This document shows, piece after piece, positions 8,197-17,806 of a stretch of 64,000 nt of DNA. Both the position numbers and the translations under genes were made by a program. The first letter of the stretch is position 1, and each line of letters opens with the position of its first letter. Below the pieces are notes generated by a model. That model did not search any database, had not been told where the DNA came from, and saw only the letters and a list, made by a program, of their open reading frames with translations. Source of the stretch: Butyrivibrio sp. MC2013 (GTDB taxonomy: Bacteria; Bacillota; Clostridia; Lachnospirales; Lachnospiraceae); the NCBI RefSeq assembly GCF_000424585.1, contig NZ_AUKE01000005.1, positions 184,498 through 248,497 on the forward strand. Direction: 5' to 3'.

Positions 8197-10599
8197 TCAG
8201 TTCTCTTCCTTTATCTTCATGGTCAGGGAGATTCTCTGCTTCTTCACATCCACATCAAGCACCTGGACCTTGACCACATCCCCTACGCTCACTGCTTCAA
8301 GTGGATGCTTGATAAAGCGGCTTGTGATCTGGGATACATGTACCAAACCGTCCTGGTGGACACCTATATCTACAAAAGCACCGAAGTCTACGATATTGCG
8401 GACCGTGCCCTTAAGTACCATGCCGGGCTTTAAATCCTTCATATCCATAACGTCACTGCGAAGGATAGGAGCAGGCATACTTTCTCTGGGATCACGGCTG
8501 GGCTTTTCCAGCTCGGAGATGATATCTGTGAGGGTGATCTCACCAATGCCCAGCTCTTTTGCAAGAGCAGCCTTATCCTTTACTCTTCCCAAAAGAGTTC
8601 CTGTCTGCTTGGTCACAGCTGCATTATCAGAAGCTGCTCCCCGGACGGACTTTCGTTCATTTCCCTTAGCAGCCGAATTATCATCAGCTTCCAGTACCAC
8701 TCCTCCAAGAGCTGCAGCAAGGGCCGCGCCCATGGCAGTTCCTGTATTTCTGACTACAAACTTATCCTTTGGCTTTTTCTTTGGAGCAGGTGAAGCCGCA
8801 GGCTTTGCACTGGTGCTCTTCATGGCCTGTTTCTGAGCGATCCTTACATCCTCCATGGTGATACCAAGAGTTTTCATAAGGCCAAGAGCAGCTTCATAGG
8901 ATTCCGGATGTACCGAAGTATCATCCAGAGGATTCTCACCGTCGTGTATCCTCAGGAAGCCCGCGCACTGCTCATAAGCCTTGGGTCCCAGGCCCTTTAC
9001 CCCAAGGAGATCCTTTCTGGAATTAAAGCGGCCATTCTTCTCACGATAATCCACAATATTTTTGGCAACGGTCTTGCTGATGCCGGATACATAAGTAAGA
9101 AGGGGAGCGGATGCGGTATTAAGGTCTACGCCCACCTTGTTTACACAGTCTTCTACCACGCCGCCTAAGGCTTCGCCCAGCTTCTTCTGGTTCATATCAT
9201 GCTGGTACTGGCCTACTCCGATAGACTGAGGATCTATCTTTACAAGCTCGGCAAGAGGATCCTGGAGACGCCTTCCTATAGATGCAGCACTTCTCTGACC
9301 TACGTCAAAATTAGGGAACTCCTCAGTTGCCAGCTTGCTGGCTGAATATACGGAAGCTCCTGCTTCATTTACTATCACATACTGAACAGGCTTATCCAGT
9401 TCCTTTATCAGCTCAGCGATGACCTGCTCGGACTCTCTTGAAGCTGTGCCGTTGCCTACAGATATCAGGCTGATACCGTATTTATCAATGAGCTTTTTGA
9501 CTTCCTTTTTGCTCTCTTCCACCTTGTTCTGGGGTGCTGTAGGGAAGATGACCTTGGTATCCAGGACCTTGCCTGTAGGATCCACTACAGCCAGCTTGCA
9601 GCCGGTACGGAATGCAGGATCCCAGCCAAGCACAGTCCTTCCGGCAATGGGAGGTTGCATCAATAGCTGCTGCAGGTTCTTGCCAAATACATCAATGGCA
9701 GAATCCTCAGCCTTCTCTGTCAGCTCATTTCTGATATCCCTCTCTATAGCAGGTGCAATGAGTCTGGAATAGGAATCGCTGCAAATCTCGCTGATAACAG
9801 GGCTGAGCGCTTCTTCTCCTGTGGGATTTAACTTCTTGTTCAGAAAAAGGAGTATCTGCTCCTCAGGTCCGTTTATCTTTACATTCAGGAATTTCTCTTT
9901 TTCACCACGGTTGATAGCCAATACCCTGTGACCCAGGATCTTTTTGACAGGCTCTTCATAAGCATAGTACTGTTCGTATACACTCTCCGCCTTCTCATCC
10001 TTGGCAACGGATACTATGATACCCTTGTCAAAGGTCTCATCTCTGACATAAGTCCTTACGTCAGCATCATCTGCCAGGTCTTCTGCCAGTATGTCTTCTG
10101 CACCCTTTATGGCATCCTTTACATTGGCTACCCTGTTTTCTTCGGGAGTAGCTTCGTCGTTATTGACATATTCAGCAGCCTTTGCCATAAGCTCATCAAG
10201 GCTGATAGCGCCGCTTCTTATGATGTCTGCCAGTCCCTCCAGGCCCTTGGCCCTGGCAACGCTGGCTCTTGTCTTTCTCTTGGGACGATAGGGCTGGTAG
10301 AGGTCGTCTACTGCCACCATTGTCTCGGCAGCTATGATCCTGGCCTTTAATTCATCAGTGAGCTTGCCCTGCTCTTCAATGGAAGCCAGGACGCTCTCCT
10401 TCTTTTCCTCCAGTCCTCTTAAGTACTTTAATCTCTCATCCAGGTCGCGAAGCTGCTCATCGTTAAGTGAGCCTGTCACCTCCTTACGGTATCTGGCAAT
10501 AAAGGGAATAGTGCTGCCCTCATCTATCAGCTTGACTGCAGCTTCTACCTGCCATTTGCTGACCTTAAGTTCTTCTGTGATCTTCTGTAAAATGTCCAT
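8197..10599 (-). CDS. tex: Tex family RNA-binding transcription accessory protein
   Basis: Tex proteins bind nucleic acid and interact with the transcription machinery; their exact role is still debated. The 800-residue product has the Tex N-terminal helical region (GSTIPFIARYRKEVTGSLND), a YqgF-like RNase H fold around residue 323 (VLGWDPAFRTGCKLAVVDPT), a helix-hairpin-helix pair around 495-550 (LLTYVSGISKTVAKNIVDYR and LLGVKGLGPKAYEQCAGFLR), and a C-terminal S1 domain from about 715. Residues 592-673 are an Ala/Lys/Pro-rich linker before S1 that makes it somewhat longer than most Tex proteins. AAGGAG lies 6 bases before the ATG. It follows the ABC exporter genes by 30 bp. Confidence 0.95.
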   Translation of the reverse strand: MDILQKITEELKVSKWQVEAAVKLIDEGSTIPFIARYRKEVTGSLNDEQLRDLDERLKYLRGLEEKKESVLASIEEQGKLTDELKARIIAAETMVAVDDLYQPYRPKRKTRASVARAKGLEGLADIIRSGAISLDELMAKAAEYVNNDEATPEENRVANVKDAIKGAEDILAEDLADDADVRTYVRDETFDKGIIVSVAKDEKAESVYEQYYAYEEPVKKILGHRVLAINRGEKEKFLNVKINGPEEQILLFLNKKLNPTGEEALSPVISEICSDSYSRLIAPAIERDIRNELTEKAEDSAIDVFGKNLQQLLMQPPIAGRTVLGWDPAFRTGCKLAVVDPTGKVLDTKVIFPTAPQNKVEESKKEVKKLIDKYGISLISVGNGTASRESEQVIAELIKELDKPVQYVIVNEAGASVYSASKLATEEFPNFDVGQRSAASIGRRLQDPLAELVKIDPQSIGVGQYQHDMNQKKLGEALGGVVEDCVNKVGVDLNTASAPLLTYVSGISKTVAKNIVDYREKNGRFNSRKDLLGVKGLGPKAYEQCAGFLRIHDGENPLDDTSVHPESYEAALGLMKTLGITMEDVRIAQKQAMKSTSAKPAASPAPKKKPKDKFVVRNTGTAMGAALAAALGGVVLEADDNSAAKGNERKSVRGAASDNAAVTKQTGTLLGRVKDKAALAKELGIGEITLTDIISELEKPSRDPRESMPAPILRSDVMDMKDLKPGMVLKGTVRNIVDFGAFVDIGVHQDGLVHVSQITSRFIKHPLEAVSVGDVVKVQVLDVDVKKQRISLTMKIKEEN

Positions 10600-10629
10600 G
10601 TATCACTCCTTGTATTTCTCTTCTTGGAT

Positions 10630-11733
10630 TCAAAAAAGTATCAGCAGCCTGCTATATAAACCCGCAGGAAAAAGATATGACAAATACTCCGCCCCCGGGC
10701 CTTGCTCAAAAAATAGTATCAGCTGCACTATAAAGAAAGCGGGAAGCCAGGGTGTGATCCCCGCTGCTGATCTGAATAAAGCTGTCACAAAACCTGACCA
10801 AATCAGCAGGTATATGACCATCAGCATATACAATAATAACTTGACAGGGCCATTCTCTGCAATCCCTGTGCCTTTTTCTCCAAAACCGGCGATCATCAGT
10901 ATCACAAATCCGGAAATAGCAGGAAGTGTCACAAAAGCGGCTCTGTCCGCCAATAAAAAGAGTCTTCGCCTTAAAGGTGCCATATAGCGAGCTGCAAATG
11001 CAGCAGATCCTTTTTCGCCTGAAACACCTGCAGCAAGAGCCGCCATGGTGACCATGACCATCACAAGGCCCTCGAAAGGAAATACCCTATCATCTCCAGC
11101 TCTCTCTATTTCGACACCTTCCACAGTCTTATAATCCAAGGCAAAGACCTCATCACTTCCCAGGAGCTGATCGAATCTGCCACTGATAAGCTCTGAGAGC
11201 TCAGGATCATCTCTTCCAAAGAGCTCCTCATTCATAGATAATGTATACTCCTGCGCTGCGATCTCAAAGACCGTAGCCAAAAAGGTCTCAGAAGCCACAG
11301 CACTCCTGGCTGAATAGGATGAGGTCACAAGAGTTGCCAGTTCTGTTATCTCACATTCACTGATAATCCTGTCAAAATCTTCAGAAAGGATAAAACCGCA
11401 GTCTGCTCTTCCTGATGCCACCCCTTCTTTTAATTCCTCCGGGTCACTACACTCCTCAAAATCAAATACAGTTGCAGATCTCTTGCTCATATATAGGAGC
11501 TTATCTATAAGAAGACCTGAATAGTCCTGCATTTCCAAAGAGGCATATTTGGAAGAGGGGAGGTCTGATCCATTCTCATATTTTCCCTGATCATATATCA
11601 GGACCCTGCGCTGCATAGGTCCCGGCAGAGAGAGATAATAGATCATCAGGGCCGCTATTATGAGCATCAGCGTCATCACCCAGGTCAGTGGCTGTTGTAT
11701 GCGATTTTTGAATAGAAGTATATATGTCTTCAT
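10630..11733 (-). CDS. ABC-2 type exporter permease, second subunit
   Basis: A 367-residue membrane protein. One hydrophobic helix lies at residues 15-35, then a soluble loop of about 180 residues, then about five helices from residue 215 to the C-terminus. This is the topology of ABC-2 type permeases with a large outer loop (YhgE/NatB-like). The start codon overlaps the stop of the preceding permease by the ATGA arrangement, so translation is probably coupled. With that permease and the upstream ATPase it should form one exporter. The substrate cannot be read from the sequence; peptides, lipids or drugs are all possible. Confidence 0.75.
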   Translation of the reverse strand: MKTYILLFKNRIQQPLTWVMTLMLIIAALMIYYLSLPGPMQRRVLIYDQGKYENGSDLPSSKYASLEMQDYSGLLIDKLLYMSKRSATVFDFEECSDPEELKEGVASGRADCGFILSEDFDRIISECEITELATLVTSSYSARSAVASETFLATVFEIAAQEYTLSMNEELFGRDDPELSELISGRFDQLLGSDEVFALDYKTVEGVEIERAGDDRVFPFEGLVMVMVTMAALAAGVSGEKGSAAFAARYMAPLRRRLFLLADRAAFVTLPAISGFVILMIAGFGEKGTGIAENGPVKLLLYMLMVIYLLIWSGFVTALFRSAAGITPWLPAFFIVQLILFFEQGPGAEYLSYLFPAGLYSRLLILF

Positions 11734-12944
11734 GAATTCATCCGTCTCATCTGCATGAGTGCGCCTCCTATGAGTCCCGCAGCCCCTATCATAAGAGATA
11801 CCACCACCGCAGTGCCCCCCGCTTCTCCCATAAGACCCAGGATCAGGCAGCTCCTCCAGGCCGTCATAAAGGAAATACGGGATAAGAGTTCAAAATGAGC
11901 AGGCAAAAAAGCTACCGGAAAGATAAGTCCCGACAATAGCATCATCAGTATATCTGCCAGCACAGTCACCATTATATTATTACGCTCATTAAGGGAGAGG
12001 CTGTAGATAAAGTGAAAGACTCCCGCCATAGAAAAGCTTGCGGCTATAAGCGCAGGGAGCATCCCAAAGCTCATAGTAAATTCGCTGCCAGAATAAACAA
12101 TATGAGTCCTGCTTATAAGAAGGCCTGTCACCAGCCCTTCAAGGACCAAGACAGACGCCATCACCATCGTTCTGATAATGCTCCCGGCAACAGCTCCCGG
12201 CCCCCTAAGGGACAAGCTCCGCCTCAGGGCCAGATCCTGCGCACTGTATAAGCCTGCAAAGGATATGCCTGACAGGAATAGAAAAAAAGCCATAAATCCG
12301 GCCACAAAATATCCCGAAGGAGATAAGCCTCCGTAGACAGATACTCCTTCTGTACCCAGATAGTTCACACGTTTGAGGGCAAGAGACATCAGAAGGTCTG
12401 TTAAGGTCTCTTCCATATCAGCCCTGTCAACTATGAGAGGATAGCTGTATAGTCCAGCCTCAGTCACAGAATAGATCGCCGCTTCTCCTGTTCTGATAAG
12501 AGATACGCCGTTTGTAAGTTCCTCCCTAAAGGTATCTGTCAAAAGGTCTGTATGGGAAGGAAGGATAACTCTTGCAGGAGTATTGATGCCTGTCATCACA
12601 TCGTGGATAAAGCCCTGCCCAAAGATAATAGCCGCTGCGATATCCCCGCTCTCTATAGCTGCCACAGCTCTGTCCTCTTCCATGTATACAATGTCGCATA
12701 TTTCACTGACACTCTTCTGGGAGGCAATAAGCCTGGAGAAGGCCTTTAGAGACTTGCCCTCATCGCCCCCGGGCAGCACCATGGCTACCTCTATCCTTCC
12801 CTGCTCTGTGAGATGCTCCATAATACCAGTGATGGCATAAGACATGCCAAAAGTCACCGCCAGGGACATGATAAGGGCCAGGCTCATCCTACAGAGCTGT
12901 ATGAGTACTCTTTTGTATTCAATTCGTATATATCTTGCAAGCAT
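11730..12944 (-). CDS. ABC-2 type exporter permease, first subunit
   Basis: This 404-residue protein starts with a helix at about residues 17-35 (LALIMSLAVTFGMSYAITGI), followed by a long extracytoplasmic region to about 205 and then five or six helices. That layout matches ABC-2 permeases. It resembles the following permease in plan but not closely in sequence, which suggests a heterodimeric channel. It begins 74 bp after the ATPase gene and overlaps the next permease by 4 bases. GGAG lies 8 bases before the ATG. Substrate unknown. Confidence 0.78.
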   Translation of the reverse strand: MLARYIRIEYKRVLIQLCRMSLALIMSLAVTFGMSYAITGIMEHLTEQGRIEVAMVLPGGDEGKSLKAFSRLIASQKSVSEICDIVYMEEDRAVAAIESGDIAAAIIFGQGFIHDVMTGINTPARVILPSHTDLLTDTFREELTNGVSLIRTGEAAIYSVTEAGLYSYPLIVDRADMEETLTDLLMSLALKRVNYLGTEGVSVYGGLSPSGYFVAGFMAFFLFLSGISFAGLYSAQDLALRRSLSLRGPGAVAGSIIRTMVMASVLVLEGLVTGLLISRTHIVYSGSEFTMSFGMLPALIAASFSMAGVFHFIYSLSLNERNNIMVTVLADILMMLLSGLIFPVAFLPAHFELLSRISFMTAWRSCLILGLMGEAGGTAVVVSLMIGAAGLIGGALMQMRRMNS

Positions 12945-13018
12945 AGCGTCGGCTCCGTTTATTCCCAGTATATCTGTATATATCAGACATATATAGGCTC
13001 AGTAGTTTCTTCATAGCC

Positions 13019-13639
13019 TTATCTTACAGGCCGCAAGATCCCATCTTCCATAAGATATACCCTGCTGCTCTCTGCTATCTCCGCTTCATCATGGGTAGAT
13101 GCGATGATGATACCGTTTCCGCGGATAAAAGACTGCATCCAGTCCCTTATCTCCTTTTTGTAATAAATATCAAGAGAAGATGTGGGCTCGTCCATGATAA
13201 GGACAGGGGGTCTTCCGGCGCAGGCGCAGGCTATGGCAGTACGCCGCTTCATGCCTCCGGATAGAGTTGATACCTTTTGGCCCAGGATAGGCTCAAGGTC
13301 AAACTCCCTTATTATCTCCCTGTAATCCTCTCCCTTGTCCTTCATCCAAAGGCTCAGATTATCCTTGACAGTCAGCTCATCAAGCAGGGGATCATCCTGG
13401 GGCAAAAAGCCTGTATATTTGCTAAAGAGCCTCCTGTCAGACGACGCCTCCCTTCCCCAGAAGGTCACTCTGCCCTTCTGCATGGGATCTACCCCCGCAA
13501 GGATACGAAGAAGAGTAGACTTGCCGCAGCCATTCCTGCCTATGATAGCTACCATCTCCCCGGGGCGGGCATTAAAACTCACACCCCTAAGGACCGCCTT
13601 TCTCCCATATGATCTAGTTATATGCCCTACCTCCAGCAT
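13019..13639 (-). CDS. ABC transporter ATP-binding protein of the exporter
   Basis: The 206-residue ATPase has Walker A GRNGCGKST (residues 34-42), a Q-loop region, the signature LSGGMKRR, Walker B PVLIMDEPTSS and the switch histidine in IASTHDEAE. It is short, close to a bare nucleotide-binding domain. AAGGAGAG lies just before the ATG at 13639. It is the first gene of a three-gene unit with two ABC-2 permeases, preceded by the terminator of the kinase gene, so the unit needs its own promoter, which I could not pin down. It powers export of an unknown substrate. Confidence 0.9.
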   Translation of the reverse strand: MLEVGHITRSYGRKAVLRGVSFNARPGEMVAIIGRNGCGKSTLLRILAGVDPMQKGRVTFWGREASSDRRLFSKYTGFLPQDDPLLDELTVKDNLSLWMKDKGEDYREIIREFDLEPILGQKVSTLSGGMKRRTAIACACAGRPPVLIMDEPTSSLDIYYKKEIRDWMQSFIRGNGIIIASTHDEAEIAESSRVYLMEDGILRPVR

Positions 13640-13683
13640 TTACTCTCCTTCCACGCAGGCCGTAAACAAATCTAACAACAGTT

Positions 13684-13714
13684 AAAAACCCGAGGTCATT
13701 CATAGCACCTCGGG
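13684..13714 (-). terminator. Intrinsic terminator of the liv/kinase operon
   Basis: An 8-bp perfect stem (13689-13696 with 13707-13714) is followed on the minus strand by five T. It closes the transcript that ends with the cytidylate-kinase-like gene. Confidence 0.9.
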
Positions 13715-13727
13715 TAAAATGGCCTGA

Positions 13728-14369
13728 TCAATCAAATACGTCTTCTCCAAACCTGACTTTCAGATAGGCCTTTATGGCTTCCACGCACTTCTCAAAGCCC
13801 AATCTTCCGGAATTCAGGCACAGGTCATAGTTACGGGCATCTTCCCATTTTTCGCCTGTATAGTACTCATAGTAATCAGCCCTGTATTTATCTACTTTCT
13901 CAATATATTTCTCCAGCTCTCTGCCCCTCATGGGCTGCTTTTTGGCAGCCTGCTCCATGAGGAAATCATGGGGAGCATGAACAAATACACTGGCCACGTT
14001 GTCATAATCCCTAAGGACATAATCCGCACATCTGCCTACTATTACGCAAGGCTCAGTTTCTGCCAGCTTTTTGACTATCTCAGCCTGATAATTGAAGAGG
14101 TTCTTGTCAGATGTAAAATCTTCACTTTCAGGCTTTAGGAGCTGACCCTTATATATGCTCTTCTTTACCTTGCGGACCAGGGGATTGGTAGCTTTGACAT
14201 TTTCATCCGCCTGTACGAAGAGCTGCTCGCTGATACCTGACTCGTCTGAAGCCAGCTTCATCAGCTCTTTGTCATAATAATGGATACCCAGATCCTCGGC
14301 CAGCATTTCTCCAACAGTCCTGCCGCCGCTTCCATACTGCCTGGCAATGGTCACTACAATCTTTTTCAT
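13728..14369 (-). CDS. Cytidylate kinase-like P-loop protein
   Basis: The 213-residue product begins KKIVVTIARQYGSGGRTVGE, the modified P-loop of the cytidylate-kinase-like family, and has YYDKELM and CVIVGRCADYVLRDYDN blocks typical of that group. These proteins are common in Clostridia; many are annotated as cytidylate kinase although the true CMP kinase is usually a separate gene, so the substrate is not known. The gene starts 4 bases after the livF stop, and the stop codon of livF lies inside its ribosome binding region (GGGAGAATGA), so it is almost certainly translated from the liv transcript. A strong terminator follows. A role linked to amino-acid uptake is speculation. Confidence 0.8.
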   Translation of the reverse strand: MKKIVVTIARQYGSGGRTVGEMLAEDLGIHYYDKELMKLASDESGISEQLFVQADENVKATNPLVRKVKKSIYKGQLLKPESEDFTSDKNLFNYQAEIVKKLAETEPCVIVGRCADYVLRDYDNVASVFVHAPHDFLMEQAAKKQPMRGRELEKYIEKVDKYRADYYEYYTGEKWEDARNYDLCLNSGRLGFEKCVEAIKAYLKVRFGEDVFD

Positions 14370-14373
14370 ACGA

Positions 14374-15084
14374 TCATTCTCCCAAATATGCCTTTCTTAC
14401 AGCTTCATTATGCAGCAGGTCCGATGCCTTGCCTTCCATGGATATGCTGCCGGTTTCCAGAACATACGCCCTGTCGGCTATGGATAGAGCCTTCTTGGCA
14501 TTCTGTTCTACTAAAAGGACTGTGGTACCATCCTTGTGAACGCTCTCAATAATATCGAATATCTCATTGACCAGGAGCGGAGACAGACCCATGGAGGGTT
14601 CATCCATCAGGATGATATCAGGATGAGACATGAGGGCTCTGCCCATAGCCAGCATCTGCTGCTCTCCTCCTGACAAGGTACCTGCCAGCTGGTTCTGACG
14701 CTCTGAAAGCCTTGGGAACCTGTCATATATCTGAGCAAGAGTATCTGCGATCTCCTTCTTGTCAGTCCTGGTAAAAGCTCCAAGTGCAAGATTCTGCGCC
14801 ACTGTCATATCTGCAAATACGCGCCTTCCTTCAGGCACCTGAGCCATTCCCATGGATACGATCTCATGTCCGGGGATCTTGCTGATATCCTTATCCTTGT
14901 AGATAATAGATCCGCTTCCTGCCTTTAAGAGACCTGCTATAGTATGGAGAGTGGTAGTCTTACCTGCGCCGTTAGCCCCTATAAGAGCTACGATCTCTCC
15001 CTTTTCTACCTTGAAGGATATCCCCTTCAAAGCCTGTATAACACCATAATATACCTTTAAATCACTGACTTCCAGTAATGCCAT
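14374..15084 (-). CDS. livF: Branched-chain amino-acid ABC transporter ATPase LivF
   Basis: This 236-residue ATPase shows Walker A GANGAGKTTT, the signature LSGGEQQMLAMGRALM and Walker B IILMDEPSMGLSP, in the form characteristic of LivF (MALLEVSDLKVYYGVIQALK at the start). With LivG it drives import of branched-chain amino acids through LivH/LivM. It begins 15 bp after livG. Family and position agree; the precise amino acid is inferred. Confidence 0.95.
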   Translation of the reverse strand: MALLEVSDLKVYYGVIQALKGISFKVEKGEIVALIGANGAGKTTTLHTIAGLLKAGSGSIIYKDKDISKIPGHEIVSMGMAQVPEGRRVFADMTVAQNLALGAFTRTDKKEIADTLAQIYDRFPRLSERQNQLAGTLSGGEQQMLAMGRALMSHPDIILMDEPSMGLSPLLVNEIFDIIESVHKDGTTVLLVEQNAKKALSIADRAYVLETGSISMEGKASDLLHNEAVRKAYLGE

Positions 15085-15099
15085 GTGAACCTCTTTCTC

Positions 15100-15864
15100 T
15101 TACTCTCCAATATAAGCCTTGATAACTTCAGGATCTTCCAGTACAGCCTTGGTCACGCCCTGCTTGAGCACACGGCCAAAGTTAAGCACTGTAAGCTTCT
15201 CGCATATACCGCTTACCAGCTTCATGTCATGCTCGATCAGAAGGATGGTCATACCAAACTTATCCCTGATAAGGGAAATTGTATCCATCAGCTCCGCAGT
15301 CTCGTTGGGGTTCATGCCCGCTGCAGGCTCGTCTAGCAAAAGAAGCTTTGGTGATGTAGCCATAGCCCTTGCGATCTCCAGCTTTCTCTGCTTACCATAG
15401 GGCAGATTGGAAGCCATGATATCCCACTCCCCATCCAGGGAAAAGACTTTGAGCAGCTCCATGGATCTGTCCCTGATCTCCTTTTCAACCTTGTGATATT
15501 TGGGTGTATGAAGAATGGAGTCCAGTGTGGAATACATGCAGCCTTCTATATTCTGCAGACCTACTGCAACATTGTCGATAACAGGAAGTTCCTTGAACAA
15601 TCTGATATTCTGAAAGGTTCTGGCAATGCCTGCCTTGTTGATATCAACAGTCTTTTTACCTGTGATATCCTCACCGTCAAGTCTGATGATACCCTCTGTG
15701 GGCTTGTACACACCTGTAAGAAGGTTAAATACCGTTGTCTTGCCTGCTCCGTTGGGACCTATCAGTCCGTAGAGCTCTCCCTTTTCAATTGAAAATGACA
15801 GATCATCAACGGCTCTAAGTCCGCCAAAGGAAATACTAAGATCATTTACTTCAAGGAGTGCCAT
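15100..15864 (-). CDS. livG: Branched-chain amino-acid ABC transporter ATPase LivG
   Basis: The 254-residue ATPase has Walker A GPNGAGKTT, the LivG-type signature LPYGKQRKLEIARAMA (a YGKQR variant of the usual SGGQ motif) and Walker B LLLLDEPAAGMNP. The C-terminal block VLNFGRVLKQG is also typical of LivG. Its ATG overlaps the livM stop region at 15864, so translation is coupled. It pairs with LivF on the inner face of the membrane. Confidence 0.95.
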   Translation of the reverse strand: MALLEVNDLSISFGGLRAVDDLSFSIEKGELYGLIGPNGAGKTTVFNLLTGVYKPTEGIIRLDGEDITGKKTVDINKAGIARTFQNIRLFKELPVIDNVAVGLQNIEGCMYSTLDSILHTPKYHKVEKEIRDRSMELLKVFSLDGEWDIMASNLPYGKQRKLEIARAMATSPKLLLLDEPAAGMNPNETAELMDTISLIRDKFGMTILLIEHDMKLVSGICEKLTVLNFGRVLKQGVTKAVLEDPEVIKAYIGE

Positions 15865-16913
15865 TATGCTGCCTCCTTTCTAACAAATCTTCCAAATACT
15901 CTGCTTCTCCACTTTCTGGCTCCCGGTGCCCAGTTAAAGAGCATCATGGCTATAAGGACTATAGAATAGATGAGCATACGATATGCATTAAGTCCTCTGA
16001 GCATCTCAGGCAGCATGTAGAGAATACCGGCCGCAATAACGCTGCCTCTGATATTGCCTATTCCGCCCAGCACCACATATACCAGGATCAATATAGAGAT
16101 ATTGTAGCCAAAGTTACCGCTGGTAGCCTGAAGAGAGGATATATTATGTCCAAAGAGCACGCCTGCGGCTCCTGCAATAGCTGCGGAGATGGTAAAGGCC
16201 AGTATCTTGAACCTGGTGATGTCTATTCCTATAGACTCAGCAGCGATCCTGTTGTCCCTTATGGACATGATCGCACGTCCGTCCCTGCTCTTTATAAGAT
16301 TCTGTACTATAAACAGGGTGATAAGCAGTACCAGCATGGCAATGGTAAAATTGGCATCTCTGGGAGTACCATTTATACCCATAGGTCCGTTGAGGATAGT
16401 GGTGCCCCCTGCATCCAGTCCCATAGCAGAAGCTGAGGTGAATGATGCGTGGAGTCCTCTTCCATCAAAGCCCAGATACACGGCATTGATGACATTCTTG
16501 ATGATCTCGCCAAAAGCAAGAGTCACGATAGCAAGATAGTCACCGTTGAGCCTGAGTACGGGGATACCTATCAGGAAACCAAAAAGTGCCGCAAAGGCGA
16601 TGCCAACTACAAAAGCAAGGAGGAATCTGATGCCTCCCGGCAATATATCCTTAACAAGATTAGAAAAAATAGCAGATGAGAAAGCTCCTATGCACATGAA
16701 ACCTGCATGTCCAATAGAAAGCTCTCCAAGAATACCTACGCAGAGGTTAAGGCCTACGGCTGCAATGGCATAATATACCATAGGTACCAACAGACCCTTG
16801 ATATGACTGCTCAGTACTCCTGCAGCCATAAGTATCTCTACGATTATATAAATAGCTATGACCATTATATAGGTCTTATGTTCTTTACTAAGTTTGATCT
16901 TCTTCATGGCCAT
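15864..16913 (-). CDS. livM: Branched-chain amino-acid ABC transporter permease LivM
   Basis: A 349-residue polytopic membrane protein with about nine hydrophobic segments. The conserved block LCVGILGELSIGHAGFMCIG and the EAA-like loop containing RDNRIAAESIGIDITRFK are LivM hallmarks. The C-terminus is basic and cytoplasmic. It lies 5 bp after livH and overlaps livG. Together with LivH it forms the membrane channel of the importer. Confidence 0.94.
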   Translation of the reverse strand: MAMKKIKLSKEHKTYIMVIAIYIIVEILMAAGVLSSHIKGLLVPMVYYAIAAVGLNLCVGILGELSIGHAGFMCIGAFSSAIFSNLVKDILPGGIRFLLAFVVGIAFAALFGFLIGIPVLRLNGDYLAIVTLAFGEIIKNVINAVYLGFDGRGLHASFTSASAMGLDAGGTTILNGPMGINGTPRDANFTIAMLVLLITLFIVQNLIKSRDGRAIMSIRDNRIAAESIGIDITRFKILAFTISAAIAGAAGVLFGHNISSLQATSGNFGYNISILILVYVVLGGIGNIRGSVIAAGILYMLPEMLRGLNAYRMLIYSIVLIAMMLFNWAPGARKWRSRVFGRFVRKEAA

Positions 16914-16918
16914 CCCCC

Positions 16919-17806
16919 TTATACTTTTTCCTGGATCTTCTTGCCCAGGATTCCTGTAGGTCTGACAAGGAGAACGACTATAAGTACTCCAAATACAATA
17001 GCATCTGCCAGCTGAGATGAAATATAGCTGCGGCCCAGGATCTCAATGATACCCAATAGGATGCCGCCTATCATAGCTCCGGGAATAGAGCCTATTCCAC
17101 CAAGAACAGCTGCAACAAAGGCCTTGATACCCGGCATAGCTCCTGTATAAGGAGTAAGTGTGGGATATGCGCTGCACTGCAGTGCTCCTGCTATAGCCGC
17201 AAGAGCTGAGCCTATGGCAAAGGTCATGGTAATAGTCTTATTGACATTGATACCCATCAGGGTAGCAGCGCCTCTATCCTGTGCTACAGCCAGCATAGCC
17301 TGACCGCTCTTTGTATTTCCAATAAACCATGTAAGGCATATCAGCACCAAAAGGCTGACAGCAATAGTTACGATTGTCACGCCCTGGATCCTCAGTGCCC
17401 CTATGCTGATACCTGACCAGGTAATAACAGGAGTAAATGACTTGGGATCGGAACCAAATATAAGAAGTGCCAGATTCTCAAGCAGATAGCTCACACCAAT
17501 GGCAGTGATCAGAACGGCAAGAGGGGAACCTGCTTCGCGAAGAGGCCTGTATGCCACCCTCTCCGTGGTCACACCCACAAGTGTACAGATAACCGTAGCT
17601 GCAACTACTCCAAGGATCATCCCTGCCGGTGATCCGGACGTGGCAGATACTATGGAAAAAATAGCATAGCAGCCTACCATTATAAAATCGCCATGTGCGA
17701 AATTCAGCATCTTGGCAATGCCGTATACCATAGTGTAACCCAGGGCTATAATGGCATATACACTACCCAGACTGATGCCGCTTATCAAATATGTCAGGAA
17801 ATTCAT
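16919..17806 (-). CDS. livH: Branched-chain amino-acid ABC transporter permease LivH
   Basis: The 295-residue membrane protein begins MNFLTYLISGISLGSVYAII and contains YGIAKMLNFAHGDFIMVG, the LivH signature, plus the loop DRGAATLMGINVNKTI. The ATG at 17806 was preferred over one 21 bases upstream because AGGGGAGAG lies 5 bases before it. A 287-bp gap with three hairpins separates it from the binding-protein gene upstream, an arrangement often seen where the binding protein is made in excess. Confidence 0.94.
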   Translation of the reverse strand: MNFLTYLISGISLGSVYAIIALGYTMVYGIAKMLNFAHGDFIMVGCYAIFSIVSATSGSPAGMILGVVAATVICTLVGVTTERVAYRPLREAGSPLAVLITAIGVSYLLENLALLIFGSDPKSFTPVITWSGISIGALRIQGVTIVTIAVSLLVLICLTWFIGNTKSGQAMLAVAQDRGAATLMGINVNKTITMTFAIGSALAAIAGALQCSAYPTLTPYTGAMPGIKAFVAAVLGGIGSIPGAMIGGILLGIIEILGRSYISSQLADAIVFGVLIVVLLVRPTGILGKKIQEKV

